Part shown: piece after piece, positions 1-10,798 of the stretch | How positions within the stretch are numbered: position 1 is the stretch's first letter | How the letters are laid out: the number at the start of each line of letters is the position of its first letter | Origin: Cryptomeria japonica | Taxonomy: Eukaryota > Streptophyta > Pinopsida > Cupressales > Cupressaceae | Direction: 5' to 3' | NCBI RefSeq assembly: GCF_030272615.1 | Contig: NC_081406.1 | Span: forward strand, 115,971,783-116,035,782 | DNA: 64,000 nt | The notes under the pieces: model-generated | What the model was told of the DNA's origin: nothing | What the model saw: the letters and a program-made list of their open reading frames with translations, nothing else | The model's database searches: none | Made by a program: the position numbers and the translations under genes

Positions 1-408
1 AAATCATTTTACAAATAATACAATATCCGATGCAATAACCGATTCAACATGTCATCTTAATGCATTTACAACAATAATTAATCATCTCCATAGCATGCTG
101 TGCTAATCTGGAAAAGATAAACCTACCGATGTAACCCTGGACCAATTTGCTGGTAATAGAAAATATGCAAATACGAATATGCCAATGAACAATTCTCTAA
201 GATAAGATGTCCAAACAATGTCTTCAACATTACCAAGTATTTTCCAAGTCATTCCAAGTGTCGATGATCATTATTTCCTATCGGTGTATCACATACCGGT
301 GTCTATGCAAAAGTCACTTACTTACCGGTGAATGTTGCTGGATCTCCAAAGTGCTAGAGTTTTAGTAGGTGTTGACATAAATGACAAAACAATACCAAAA
401 TTTCAACA
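1..408 (-). repeat. copia-1 3' LTR (partial)
   Basis: This stretch matches the end of the LTR at 4693-5743 base for base over long runs, for example the segment around aatgttgctggatctcc. It ends in caaca at 408, directly before the purine tract, so in element orientation it starts with tgttg. It contains accggt at 293-298 and 324-329. The rest of the LTR is outside the window. Confidence 0.9.
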
Positions 409-752
409 ATCTCCCCCTTTGGCATTGATGGAAACACAAGATGGAAAAGCCATCAAAGTGCCAAAACAGAAATGCCAAATACAAAAACCAACAATCTCTC
501 CCCCTGAGAGTAACATGAGTTTCCTTATGTTTTTCTGTACCAATTCCTTCCCAAAAGCTAATTTGTTTTTCCATAGATATCTCTCCCCCTTTGACATCAA
601 ATGCCAAAGTTACAACAAAATCAGGTCCATATAAAAAATACCAACCAATTATAATATACCAACTACTCCCCCTAAGAAGTAGCTTCCTCATCAAAGCCGG
701 AGTAAGAATATATCTCTGTTAATTATGTCAGTTGATGACAGACATCAACTCT
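409..752 (-). other. copia-1 3' non-coding region with several polypurine tracts
   Basis: On the minus strand this is the stretch between the pol stop and the 3' LTR. The LTR-adjacent tract is aaagggggagat (plus-strand ctccccctttgg at 411-422). Further purine-rich tracts appear as ctccccctgag near 498, ctccccctttgac near 584 and ctccccctaag near 667. Multiple polypurine tracts upstream of the 3' LTR are reported for Sirevirus-type copia elements. Confidence 0.7.
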
Positions 753-2260
753 CTAAGTATCTATCGGTGGGGGTATGACCCCAAGCTGTTCTCTAAGGTA
801 TTCAAAAGTTTCCTTAGGCAAAGGTTTAGTAAAAATGTCTGCAAGTTGTTCTTTAGTATTCACATAAACTAGTTTTATTTCTTTTGCATCAAATTTTCCC
901 TTAGAAAATTCAGTTTGATAGAAACATGTTTTGTTTTAGAATGTAGTACCAGATTCTTAGATATATCAATTTCTATTGTGTTATCACAATAGATAGTTAT
1001 AGGTTCCTTGCATTTTACCTTTAAATCTTTCAACATTTGTTTAAGCCAAAGTACTTGTGTACAGTTAGTTGCTGCTGCAACATATTCTAACTCTGTTGTT
1101 GATAAAGATGTACAACTCTATTTCTTACTCAGCCAAGAAACTAATTTGCTTCCAAGAAAAAATGCTCCGCCAGTGGTTCTTTTTCTATCATCAATATCTC
1201 CTACCCAATTTGCATCTCTGTATGCACATAGGTCAAATTTTTCATCTCTAGGATACCATAATCCAAGATTTGTAGTGCCTTGTAAGTACTGGAAAATCCT
1301 TTTTACAGTTGATTCATGGTTTTCTCTAGGATTACTCTGAAATCTTAAAACAATACATACTACATTCATGATATCAGGTCTAGTTTGTGTCAAGTACAGT
1401 AAACCTCCTATCATAGATTTGTACCTTGTTGGATTAGCAGGAGTAGATTCATCTCTTAAAGATAATTTGTCATTTGTAGTCATGGGTGTGCTTACCAGTT
1501 TAGAGTTCTCCATCCTAAATTTCTTAAGTAACTCTTTTAAGTATTTTGATTGACTCAAGAATATACCTTTGTCAGTCTGTGAAATCTGCAATCCTAAAAA
1601 GAATCTTATTTCACCAATCATAGACATTTCAAATTCTTACTACATTTTAATAGAAAATTCTTTACACAATCCATCTTCTCCTCCAAATACTATATCATTA
1701 ACAAAAACTTCTATAGCCAAGATGTCATCATTAGTCACTTTATAGTATAGATTACTATCAGCATTACCTTTAGAAAAACCAATCTTTAAAAGATACTTAT
1801 CTAGTCTTGCATACCAAGCTCTTGGAGCTTGCTTCAATCCATACAAAGCTTTCCTTAACCTGCAAACCATATCTTTGTCATCTATCAAAGAAAATCCATC
1901 AGGTTGTTCAATGTAAACTTCCTCCTCAAGATCTCCATTCAAAAATGTACATTTAATATCCATTTGATATACTTTGTAATTCTTGTGTGCTACAAAGGCC
2001 AAAAATAATCTAACTGCCTCAATTCTAGCTACCGGTGCAAAGGTTTCATTATAGTCAACTCCTTCTTTTTGAAAATATCCCTTACACACTAGTCTTTCTT
2101 TATTTCTAATAACCTTACCATCTTCATTCAGTTTGTTTCTGAATACCCATTTTGTTCCAATTACATTTTTATCTTTAGTCCGGGGAACTAATGTACAAGT
2201 GTTATTTTTCTCAATTTGCTCTAATTCTTCTTCCATAGCTTTAGTCCATTATTTATCTTC
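753..2260 (-). pseudogene. copia-1 reverse transcriptase and RNase H (broken)
   Basis: The RT part (about 2236-1640) has the typical copia opening [14 protein letters not shown], the first catalytic Asp in [11 protein letters not shown] and the [12 protein letters not shown] motif. The second catalytic box reads FVNDIVF instead of the expected V-D-D, so its first Asp is Asn. A stop and frame change follow near 1630. The connection and RNase H part runs from 1627 to 753: the first catalytic region reads YRDANWVGD where the family has YTDADWAG, and the C-terminus can be followed through the IFTKPLPKETFEYL motif to a stop at 753-755. The protein would cut and copy element RNA inside virus-like particles; as read here it is inactive. 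Confidence 0.88.
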
Positions 2261-2473
2261 ACATGCCTCATTAATTGATGATGGTTCAATTTGAGAAATA
2301 AGGCATACCTCTTCATTTGCCAATCTTCCTTTTGTCATAACTCCTTTGTATTTGTTTCCAATTATCTAATATTCAGAGTGATTCAATCTTACATACTAGG
2401 GTGTCTTTGTTTGCTATATTTCTTCAGTCATAGTAGAATTTTCAGATGATACTGGTGTAACTGGATCTTCACT

Positions 2474-3256
2474 CTATACTGGTGGATTCAGTGTAGGTTC
2501 ATTTGTTATAATTTCTGTTGCCAGTTCAGAATCTATATACCTTGAAGTTCCTCTGAATTGTTCATCAATCTTTACATTTGTACTCTCAACAATTTTCTGC
2601 AATTTCTTGTTAAAACATCTATATGCTTTACTCTTAGATGAATAACCAAGAAATATTCCTTCATCACTTCTAGGATCAAATTTCCCAATATACTCATATC
2701 TTCTAATGTAGCATTTACTTCCAAATATTCTAAAATATTTAAGAGTAGGAGTAATACCAAACCATAGTTCATGAGGGGTCTTACCGGTTTCATTTTCAAC
2801 CATTGCTTTGAATAATTTAAACTTTCCAAGTGCTTCTAATTTTTCTCTGAGAAAACTAACCCAACACATTCTAGAGTAATCATCAATGTTTAGCATGAAA
2901 TATCTATCACCTTGTAAGGTTTTAGTTCTAGCTGGACCACATAAGTCAATATGAATTAAATCAAGAGCATTATTTGATTTTTCTGGAATACTTTTGAAGC
3001 TAGCTCTAACCTATTTTCCAGATTGACATTCCTTACATACTGTGTTATGAGGTTCAACAATTTTAGGTAAATCTCTAACTACCTTAGTAGTAGTGATTTT
3101 TACCATATAATCAAAATTTACATGACAGAGTCTCTTATGCCATAGCCAACTTTCATCAATGTGTGCAATCAAGTATGTCTTTTCACTATTATTCAAATGA
3201 AAGATATTACCTCTAGTTTGATTACCGGTTGCAATTTCTAAACCAGTTCTATTCAT
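2474..3256 (-). pseudogene. copia-1 pre-integrase and integrase, catalytic core partly deleted
   Basis: The GAG-pre-integrase segment (3256-3011) has WLWHKRLCHVNFDYM and a CKECQSGK zinc-ribbon end. The integrase part contains IDDYSRMCW and, after a break, the C-terminal PYEL/GYSSKSKAYRCFN region. Compared with the related copy at 50.6-51.4 kb, about 270-280 bp are missing at about 2790: the sequence jumps from the KAMVENE segment straight to TGKTPHELW. The region holding the second Asp (LRSDxGGEF) and the catalytic Glu (QNGxxERxN) is gone. The junction lies in a short aaaccggtaag sequence, which suggests deletion between short repeats. Confidence 0.85.
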
Positions 3257-3259
3257 GAT

Positions 3260-3607
3260 TTAAAATTTTCCATTTTTGAATTGTAACTGAAATCCTTTCT
3301 CAACTAATTGACCAACACTCAAAAGATTATGTTTTAAACCTTCAACATAGTAGACATTATCAATGTTATGCTTACCATCAAAAGATATTGAACCCTTACC
3401 TTTGATCTGACAAGCTTTGTCATCTCCAAATCTTACCAGGCCTCCATTATATTCTTGAAAGTTCAAGAATTTACCTTTATCTCCTATCATATGATGTGAG
3501 CATCTAGAATCAATGATCCATTCATCCTTTACTTCAATTTTAGCTACCAAGGCCTTTTCTACCAGTTGCACTATAGGTGCCAGTTGATCTTCTGTTATTA
3601 GCAACAA
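3260..3607 (-). pseudogene. copia-1 aspartic protease (defective active site)
   Basis: The retropepsin-like segment is recognised from WIIDSRCSHHM, then a GLVRFGDD stretch and the NLLSVGQL end typical of copia proteases. The family active site is D-S-G; here Gly is replaced by Arg (DSR). Gly-to-Arg at this site should abolish function. The frame overlaps the end of the gag frame (gag/PR overlap at 3540-3607), so a frame change lies between them; whether it is an old shift or decay cannot be told. Confidence 0.82.
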
Positions 3608-4530
3608 AAGCCCATCTATTGTCTATCGGATCTTCATCAGAGTCATCAGTCACTCCTTCATCAGCTACATAACAAGATTTGTCTTTGTTTTTCTTAAATC
3701 TGTATCTTTGATATTCAGGATTAGGCTTGTATTTTCTTCTAGCTTCTTCCCTTAGTCTAGCATGTCTATCAGGGCATCTTGAAGCCATATGACCAATCTT
3801 ATTACAATTAAAAAATTTAAAGGGTGCTTTACCTTCATACTTACTTCCAACTAGACCTTTAGGCATTTTTCTTGCAAATAGTGCTTCAAGCTCTTCAAGT
3901 TCTTCATTTTCTTTCCTACTTTCCTCAAGTTCTCTTGCATAAAAGGCTTTCCAATCAGATTTGTCAAATGATGATGCAGATGATGTTGATGCTTTAAAGG
4001 ATAAATCTGTCTTTATAGTAGCAACAAGACTAAATTCCTCAATTTCAAAGGCTAGAAGCTTTCCAATCAATGTATCCCTAGTTACTGATGTATTAGGCAT
4101 TGTTCTTAACTCATTTATAGCAGTAACCTTCATTTTATATGCCGGTGGAAATCCTCTTAACACTTTTGAACAATTTCATCTTCACTTAAGGTTCCTCCAC
4201 AACATTTAATACCCAAAACAATTTTATTAACTCTTTCCATAAAAGCAGAAATCCTTTCATCTTCTTCCATTTTCAGATTTTCATACCTGACCTGAAAGCT
4301 TTCAAGTTTTGCAATTTTGACTATGGAATCTCCTTCATTCAGTGTTTCCAAATGATCCCAAATAGCTTTAGCAGTTGATCTATCTGATAATCCCATGATT
4401 TGTTGATCTATTAATGCGCTCAAAAGTGCTTCTCTTGCTTTGCAATCATTTTCCTCATCTTTAGTCAAGTTAGGTGGATTAGGCTGACTGAAAGTAGCAG
4501 CAGTATAACCATTCTTTGTAACTTCCTAGA
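3540..4530 (-). pseudogene. copia-1 gag nucleocapsid (UBN2 type, broken)
   Basis: Two overlapping frames make up the gag. The upstream one (4468-4157) has the UBN2-type IWDHLETLNEGD and RISAFMERVNKIV motifs; the downstream one (4163-3540) carries the capsid C-terminus and the zinc knuckle. The knuckle reads FFNCNKIGHMASRC, so the first Cys of the C-x2-C-x4-H-x4-C motif is Phe (the related copy at 49.8 kb has Cys here). A frameshift near 4160 separates the two parts. Gag would package element RNA. Confidence 0.82.
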
Positions 4531-4678
4531 TGTCCTTTCCAATGCAATTCAGATGTGTTTCCATTCTGATCTTCCATATGCCATACTTGGTTCCATCAAG
4601 TTTAGGACTGTCCTTCCTGAAATAGTTAGTAGATATTGGATCTCCTCAAGTTGTTAAACTTCTGCAAAAGAGGACTAG

Positions 4679-4690
4679 GCTCTGATACCA
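4679..4690 (-). other. copia-1 primer-binding site (initiator tRNA-Met type)
   Basis: The minus strand reads TGGTATCAGAGC, two bases after the 5' LTR end (…aaca|at). This is the usual plant copia site complementary to the 3' end of initiator tRNA-Met. It fixes the element orientation as minus and the LTR boundary at 4693. Confidence 0.92.
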
Positions 4691-4692
4691 AT

Positions 4693-5743
4693 TGTTAGGT
4701 CCTAGAGACAACTGAGAGGGAGGGGTGAATCAATTGTCTAAAAATATTAAACCAAAAACAACTTAATCAAATTACTGCTTAATACCGGTGAAACAATCTA
4801 CCATACCGGTGGATAGAATTAACACATAAATGCAATACCGGTAAAGATTAATGCATGAAACTAAAAGACAAAATCATCCACAACACATAACACCAATGTT
4901 TGTACATGGAAACCCTATAAGGGGAAAAACCTTGGTGGGAAACCTTACCCACAATTAGATGATACTACTGCGGATAGTAAGTGTACATAAATGGGGTCTA
5001 CACATACAGAAAGACCAAGCACCTAGAGCTCACTGCTCAATCACAAATGGGAGTCACACTGACTACAGTTGGATGGTTAAATCCAATAAAAAAGTACTAC
5101 ACAAAATAGCATCTTCATATGCTGGATTCAGTATCGGTGTAGTTCTGATATGCTTTCACAAAAACCTAGCTTCACCTTCAAATGATGTCTGCATTTATAG
5201 ATTTTCTAAATCTCGCATATACCTTCGCACAAATCCTTTTTCACACTCCACCATCAATCTTACAATTAAGACCTTACATTTATACCATAACCTAAGACCA
5301 ATTTTAGTAGGTCGGCTCTACAAGATATTACAATAAAATCATTTTACAAATAATACAATATCCGATGCAATAACCGATTCAACATGTTGGCTTAACACAT
5401 TTACAGCAATAATTAATCATCTCCATATTATGTTGTGTTGATTTGGAAAAGATAAACCTGCCGGTGTAACCCTGGACCAATTTGCCGGTAATAGCAAATA
5501 TGCAAATACGAATATGCCAATGAACAATTCTCCAATATAAGATGTCCAAATAATGTCTTTGACATTACCAAGTGTTTTCCAAGTCATTTCAGGTGTCGGT
5601 GATCATTATTTCCTATCGGTGTATCATATACCAGTGACTATGCAAAAGTCACTTGCTTACCGGTGAATGTTGTTGGATCTCCAAAGTGCTAGAGTTTTAG
5701 TAGGTGTTGACATCAATGACAAAACCATAAAAAAATACCAACA
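4693..5743 (-). repeat. copia-1 5' LTR (1051 bp)
   Basis: On the plus strand the LTR begins tgttaggtcctag beside the PBS and ends ataccaaca at 5743; read on minus it starts tgttgg and ends ctaaca. It contains accggt palindromes at 4784-4789, 4805-4810, 4837-4842 and 5659-5664, plus single-base variants (tcggt, ccggt). These may be regulatory repeats. ORFs inside it, such as 4959-5336, are chance. Confidence 0.92.
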
Positions 5744-5745
5744 TA

Positions 5746-6014
5746 GGTGATCCACCTACAAATCAGTCTATTGCTACAGAGGAGGAGAGATGGGTTGATC
5801 AGGTCCATATCATAGATGAGGGCTTGGATTCATTTGAGGAGTAGCTACGAGGCTTGAGTCAGACTGGTTTTATGGCTATGCTACTAGCATCAGACATTTT
5901 ATCGATGCCCAATCATCTAGTTAGCCTCTTACACTCCTTAGTCATTCATACAGGCAGAGGGAGATATGAAGGCACGAATGATGTGGTTGGTATGATCATA
6001 GGAGATGATTAGAC
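5746..6014 (+). pseudogene. ORF relic of unknown origin
   Basis: From 5746 a frame of about 88 codons runs to a stop near 6012 with a single internal TAG near 5838. It reads through segments such as MAMLLASDILSMPN and HTGRGRYEGTNDVVGM. I do not recognise it. It may be an exon of a host or transposon gene into which copia-1 inserted, because the frame abuts the LTR end; the other side lies outside the window. The rest of the stretch to about 6480 shows no coding signal. Confidence 0.3.
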
Positions 6015-6479
6015 TATACAAGATCTTTATACACAGGGGTGTATGTGCGCATAATTTTTAAAAGGATATACATGTAATTTTTAGATAATTTAATAAATAA
6101 CTTTAAATAAGTATCATGTATTGTTCAAACAAATCCTAAAATACACCTGTATGTACAAAAATTACCTCATGTCACTCCTAGTTTGAGCTCAGAGTGTGTA
6201 CATAGGCGAGATTCTTTGGATGTGTAATGGTAGTAAAATGATGAATGATAGATCAAGAGGAAAACAATCCTTTCCCTCAAAGAGAGATGATAGTTTCACT
6301 ATTGATTATCCTTCAAGAACTTTTTACCATTACATTAGGAAGATAAGGGATGAGATAATTCACTAGATTCAATCTCCACACAAATATGATGAAGCTATGC
6401 ACCTGGATTTGGTAGTAAAATGTCAGGATGAAGTCGCCCTACAAATTTGATGAATTGTTATCCGAATCATGGTGGGAAT

Positions 6480-7165
6480 GTACACGGTCCTTCAAAAAAT
6501 ACGCAAAATGAAAAAGGGTTTTTCCACCTCTGCAAATGAAGCCCGAATCCAAAAGTACAGTTGCGCACCTACAACCTACACACTAAAAAGAGAGGGAAAT
6601 GTGTTGGGATTGGGGGTTTGCCTTTAGGTCAAACCCCAATTTTGGAATTAACCAAGTAATGAAAGAAAGGACTTGCAAGTATATGTTAATGAAAGACTGA
6701 ATTGTCAGTCATCTCAAGGGAGGTTGTAGTAGGAATGTTGATAGAAATGACTTTGTAGAACTAAATTTTGAAAGGGATATCCCCCTCAATGGCTAAATCC
6801 TTGACTTGAATGCAACACCTAGCCTTGAACAAAGACTTGAGGATTCTCAATACTGGAAAAGAATGCTTAAATGCCTAAATGCTTGATCACTTGTACCACT
6901 TTAATCTCTCCAAATTCGACCTATCCAACCTCTATAAATGAGAGAGAAAATGCCTCCTTAAATACATGTTTGAAGTATTTGAATTTCATCATGGGTCGAC
7001 ATCGGGGAGGTTTCCCGCCTGAGGCACAGCCCACAAGACATGCTCTAGGAAGGGTCATGCCCTAAATTAGGGCAGGGATAGTGGCGCCATGCCCCTTTCC
7101 TACCCCTTTCTTCAAGGAGGAATATAGTCTGGGTGATGCAGAGGCCAACAAAGAAGTTGTTTTTG
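6480..7165 (-). repeat. Old LTR relic related to the gag-only element family (minus strand)
   Basis: The reverse complement aligns, with many substitutions, to the LTRs at 15937, 22501, 35082 and 41581. Shared blocks are the aggaccgtg/gcggatttttcgg region (near 6486-6510), the tgtgtgtaggttgca region (near 6574), the conserved core ggttaattccaaaa..gggtttgacctaaaggcaaaccc (6614-6655), the caagcattcaagcattc region (near 6863-6890) and a ggcgccatg/gcccct GC-rich block (near 7080-7100). No second LTR or internal sequence is visible beside it. Exact ends are uncertain. Confidence 0.65.
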
Positions 7166-8967
7166 CAAGTCAAGCACTCTCTGGTCTTCGATCAGGCTAG
7201 AGGATTCGAGTTCGCATGCGTGAGGACCCTAATGCAGTCATAAATTTCTAGGGTCACAATTTTATGACACTACAGGATTCTACACCTATTAGTGGACATG
7301 TTAATTATGGATTTTGTATGTACATGTGTGTTACAGTATATTTTAATTTACTAGTCTATTTGATTATTTAAATAAGATTCATACATGTTGATATATTTTT
7401 AATATTTAAATATAAATTCTACTTTTGTAGGGGTCTATTGGACATCCATAGTCTCACTAGGACTCTCGCTCAAACAGTCGCTCTATTCATGGCTGACATG
7501 ATGCATGCCGATTTTCCACTTTATAACTCATTTGTTTATCTTTTTATATATGTATTCTAGACTTTCATCTAGACATGTGCACGTATTGCTACATTTAGAC
7601 TTACATTATATTGCTGTCTATTCAGAGTTAATTTATATTGAGCTTTTATTCTTGGACTTACTTTATTATTTTTACTGTAAACAATTTTTTTGAATATACA
7701 ATAGATGAACGAAACAACATTTTTTAATAGTTTTTTTTCCTCCACATCATCTAAGTATTTCTAGAGTCATGTAGAATTGTTAAAAAAATATTCTAAACAA
7801 ATCTAAATTGTAAAATGTCATAAATCCAATGAAACTCACAATTGATATCAATTGTTTGAAAATAATTTTACAAGCAGTTAAGTCAAACATGTTTATTTTA
7901 TAATATTTATTAAATATAAATATTAAAGCTAAGTGAATGTTAGAAATTAAAAAAATGTGAGTGCCAATGTATCCCATATTTATTTCCAAGATATCATTAA
8001 TTGGATTGAATAAATTATGAAAAGAATAGAATTAAATACACTACTATATTAAAGTATGAGTTAATTAAAAATATTTATCTATTATACATTGATCTAGATG
8101 TATCAAATAATCTCAATATAGGAAAAAGGAAATGATGGATTGCAAAGGTAAAAGTATTATATTGTAATTGATTATTTCATCACATTATATTTGATCTAGA
8201 TCGTATAATAAATAAAAAAAAAAAAAATTAATAAAAAAGGAGAGTGAAATTAATGTAAATTGGTAGTTAATAAATCCTCATCTTGAAATTCTATCACAAA
8301 TAAAAGAATGCATAAGGGATAGATCTCAATATAACTAATTTCTTTTTTTAAAACTAAACACAACCATGTAGTGCTACAAATAATTGAAATCTTCAAAGGA
8401 TTCAAATCATAAACAATAGATTAAACATCCACTTTTGGGGCAACTTAACAAGATTTATATGTATATTAAATAATAATAAATTAAAATTTTCTCAGACTAA
8501 CGACACAAGGAAGATGTGCACTAAATAAATACAATTTCCTAGTATGAACATAAGATTGAATAAATACCCATGGCATCCGCATTCACAATAAAAAATCAAC
8601 TAGACTAGTCGATAAATATTGAAGTAAATTCTATTAAAATTTTTAGATAGTTCTATTATGCATGTTTAAATTACATGTATAGTTGTAAATGCATTTAATT
8701 AAGAATGAATACATGAACTAATTTAAACTTAGATACAAAAATGTACTAGAAATAATTTAAACCAAATTTTATACATGTCCTAATTTAAAGATATACATGA
8801 TCCTAATTGTGCATACATTCGGGATTAAGACATTTTCAACTCATCCACATCATAAATGTTTACTTTGTACATGTGTACACACACACATAAGTTATTATTT
8901 AACATCACAAGCTATATAAAAATGAATTCATGGGTTCAAACACATTTATTTAGATGAACTAAATATT
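7166..8967. other. AT-rich DNA without recognisable genes
   Basis: The stretch is AT-rich with short homopolymer runs (for example an A run near 8216-8227). The small ORFs at 7505-7693 and 7780-7989 have no domain features and low-complexity composition. Nothing else is supported, apart from possible intron or downstream sequence of the broken gene that ends at 8968. Confidence 0.6.
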
Positions 8968-9385
8968 TCATACCACATCAAGTGGTTCAGACCGCTCTTC
9001 AATAATACTTAATATTTTCTCATGATCTTCACTATCTAGTCTCCACTTTTCAGACCACCTACAACGTGGAACTATATGAAGAATTAGGCCAACAGAAAAA
9101 TGACCAAATGGCTATAATGATATACCTTGTTGTCAATTTGGTATTCAGTGAAATGAATCCCATGTTGAACAATTTTAACTTGTTTGAAATATGTCCCTTG
9201 AACTACAACTGAGCCTACATGTACATGTATAAGAAATGAGAAATTAAAAATTTGTGTAAGAAGTGTATATAAAAAATTAAAACATGTGCACATGTGCATG
9301 TTTAAAATAAATAAATTAATTTAAATGTTCAAATCAGTTCAAACCTGTGGGAAAGGACATTTCATCACTCATTTCAGATTTTGTT

Positions 9386-10280
9386 TGTTGGAATCCAAGA
9401 ACACTAAGAGGGGGAGAGGTGAATCAGTGTTCTACCAAAATGATCAATTTTAACCTTATTAAAACATGCATTCACCAACTAGTAAACCGATACATATATA
9501 AATGAAAGAAGTAAAGAAATCAATAAGCTAGACACACAAATCAATACCATAACACAGGGAATTATATGTGGAAAACCTCAAAGAGGAAAAACCACGGTGG
9601 GATTTGTGACCCACGATATCAATCCACTGGCCATATGAAAAGATATTACAAAATATGGGAGCCTTCACTTGAAGGAAGGCCTATAGCCTAGAGCACACTG
9701 GTCATCACAGAGGAGTCTCACTTACTACAATTACTCTGAATAAGAAAACATAAAAATGAACTCGTAAATTGCATCTACTATACTTGATAGAGTAACAATT
9801 CAAGCTATGCTTATTCCTATTCTGAAACCCTAAACGCTGACTGGAATAACCTCTTACATAATCAACATTCCTCGCATTATAAATATCTCTCTCATATCCT
9901 TTTCACATCCTAACATATCACAAAATGATCTAATCAACTCACCTAGATAACCTTACAATCCTTCATGCCTTATATCGACTTACATAGATAATTACAAAGT
10001 GAAAATACATGTCGGCTCAATTACATATATACATAAATATCAAAATCAATTGTCGATTGTCACATCTCCAAATGATGTCGACCTCCAATACCTGATGAAG
10101 TCATGTCGGCTTGCAATGCTGGTACTCATAGAAATTCCTCCTACTGGTGAAGATACATGTCGATGTCGGTACCGATGAAGTGTCTGTTGGTGAACAACCA
10201 AACCAAAATATGAAATTCAAAACATGTTGCCATCAATGAAAACATATTGAAACGAATCAAATGAGTGTGAATTGGCAACA
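9386..10280 (-). repeat. Solo copia-type LTR, TSD ttgtt
   Basis: The segment starts tgttggaatccaag and ends attggcaaca, flanked by perfect five-base repeats ttgtt (9381-9385 and 10281-10285). Its low-coordinate end (gggggagaggtgaatcagtg) resembles the PBS-side ends of other minus-strand LTRs here. No internal region is present, so it is a solo LTR left by recombination between two LTRs. It interrupts a predicted exon of the broken gene. Confidence 0.9.
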
Positions 10281-10470
10281 TTGTTAACTTCTTTCTCTCT
10301 TATGTGCAAAGCAATAAATAATAACTAACACCTTGTATATTTCCATCTTCTGCTATAACTACAAAAATATCTCTTGCAATTGGAAACAAGTTATAAATTT
10401 AAAATATACTTGATTAAAAACTTATAATTTATTTGTACATACATGCACATAACATTTTTCAAAGGAAATA

Positions 10471-10491
10471 TATATATATATATATATATTA
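10471..10491. repeat. (TA)n microsatellite
   Basis: A run of alternating t and a of about 20 bases, inside a predicted intron of the broken gene. Confidence 0.9.
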
Positions 10492-10798
10492 TATGTATAC
10501 CTTTTTTAATCAATCCTAAAATATGGTCATAATCAACATAAATCAAATGAATGTCTTCAAAGATTTCATCCTCATTTTCCTCGTATGTGTCAGAAACATC
10601 TAGTGGCACCAATTTCCATTCACTGACATATCCAAGATCTTGGTTCTTACAATCAACATAGTTTTCCAAAATGCGGTCAGATAAAAAACATGAATAATCC
10701 CTAGTGTAAAATGTCCATGGGCTATTATCTGTACTCATGACACAATGTAAAGATCTTGTCCTCTCCATGCTCTTCCATCCATGCATTGATCTTCTATC

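Larger units (their letters stand above)
1..5743 (-). mobile_element. Ty1/copia LTR retrotransposon (copia-1), 3' LTR cut by window start
   Basis: Read on the minus strand the order is 5' LTR (4693-5743), PBS, gag, protease, integrase, RT-RNase H, polypurine tracts and 3' LTR (1-408). The protein order protease-integrase-RT is the Ty1/copia arrangement. The two LTR copies align closely where both are present; position 1 corresponds to about position 5336 of the other copy, so about 640 bp of the 3' LTR lie outside the window. The candidate TSD on the right is taggt (5744-5748), and its partner is outside the window. Every coding segment carries stops or shifts, and the integrase core is partly deleted, so the element is dead. 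Repeated accggt palindromes in the LTR and several purine tracts before the 3' LTR are features I associate with the Sirevirus lineage; that assignment is inference. Confidence 0.93.
8968..10793 (-). pseudogene. 3' exons of a broken multi-exon gene (continues at 26330-27845)
   Basis: After removing the two insertions, phase-compatible exons can be placed on the minus strand. They are 10793-10501 (donor g|gtatac), 10370-10332 (DIFVVIAEDGNIQ), 10298-10281 joined to 9385-9345 across the solo LTR (KKLTKSEMSDEMSFPT), and 9214-9126 (VVVQGTYFKQVKIVQHGIHF). A last segment, about 9052-8968, reads WSEKWRLDSEDHEKI and ends in TGA; its phase does not match cleanly. Introns begin with GT and end with AG. 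The first of these exons continues the reading frame of the piece at 26330-26339 on the far side of the copia insertion. The protein is the C-terminal part of the family described under 26330-27845. Function unknown. Confidence 0.62.
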
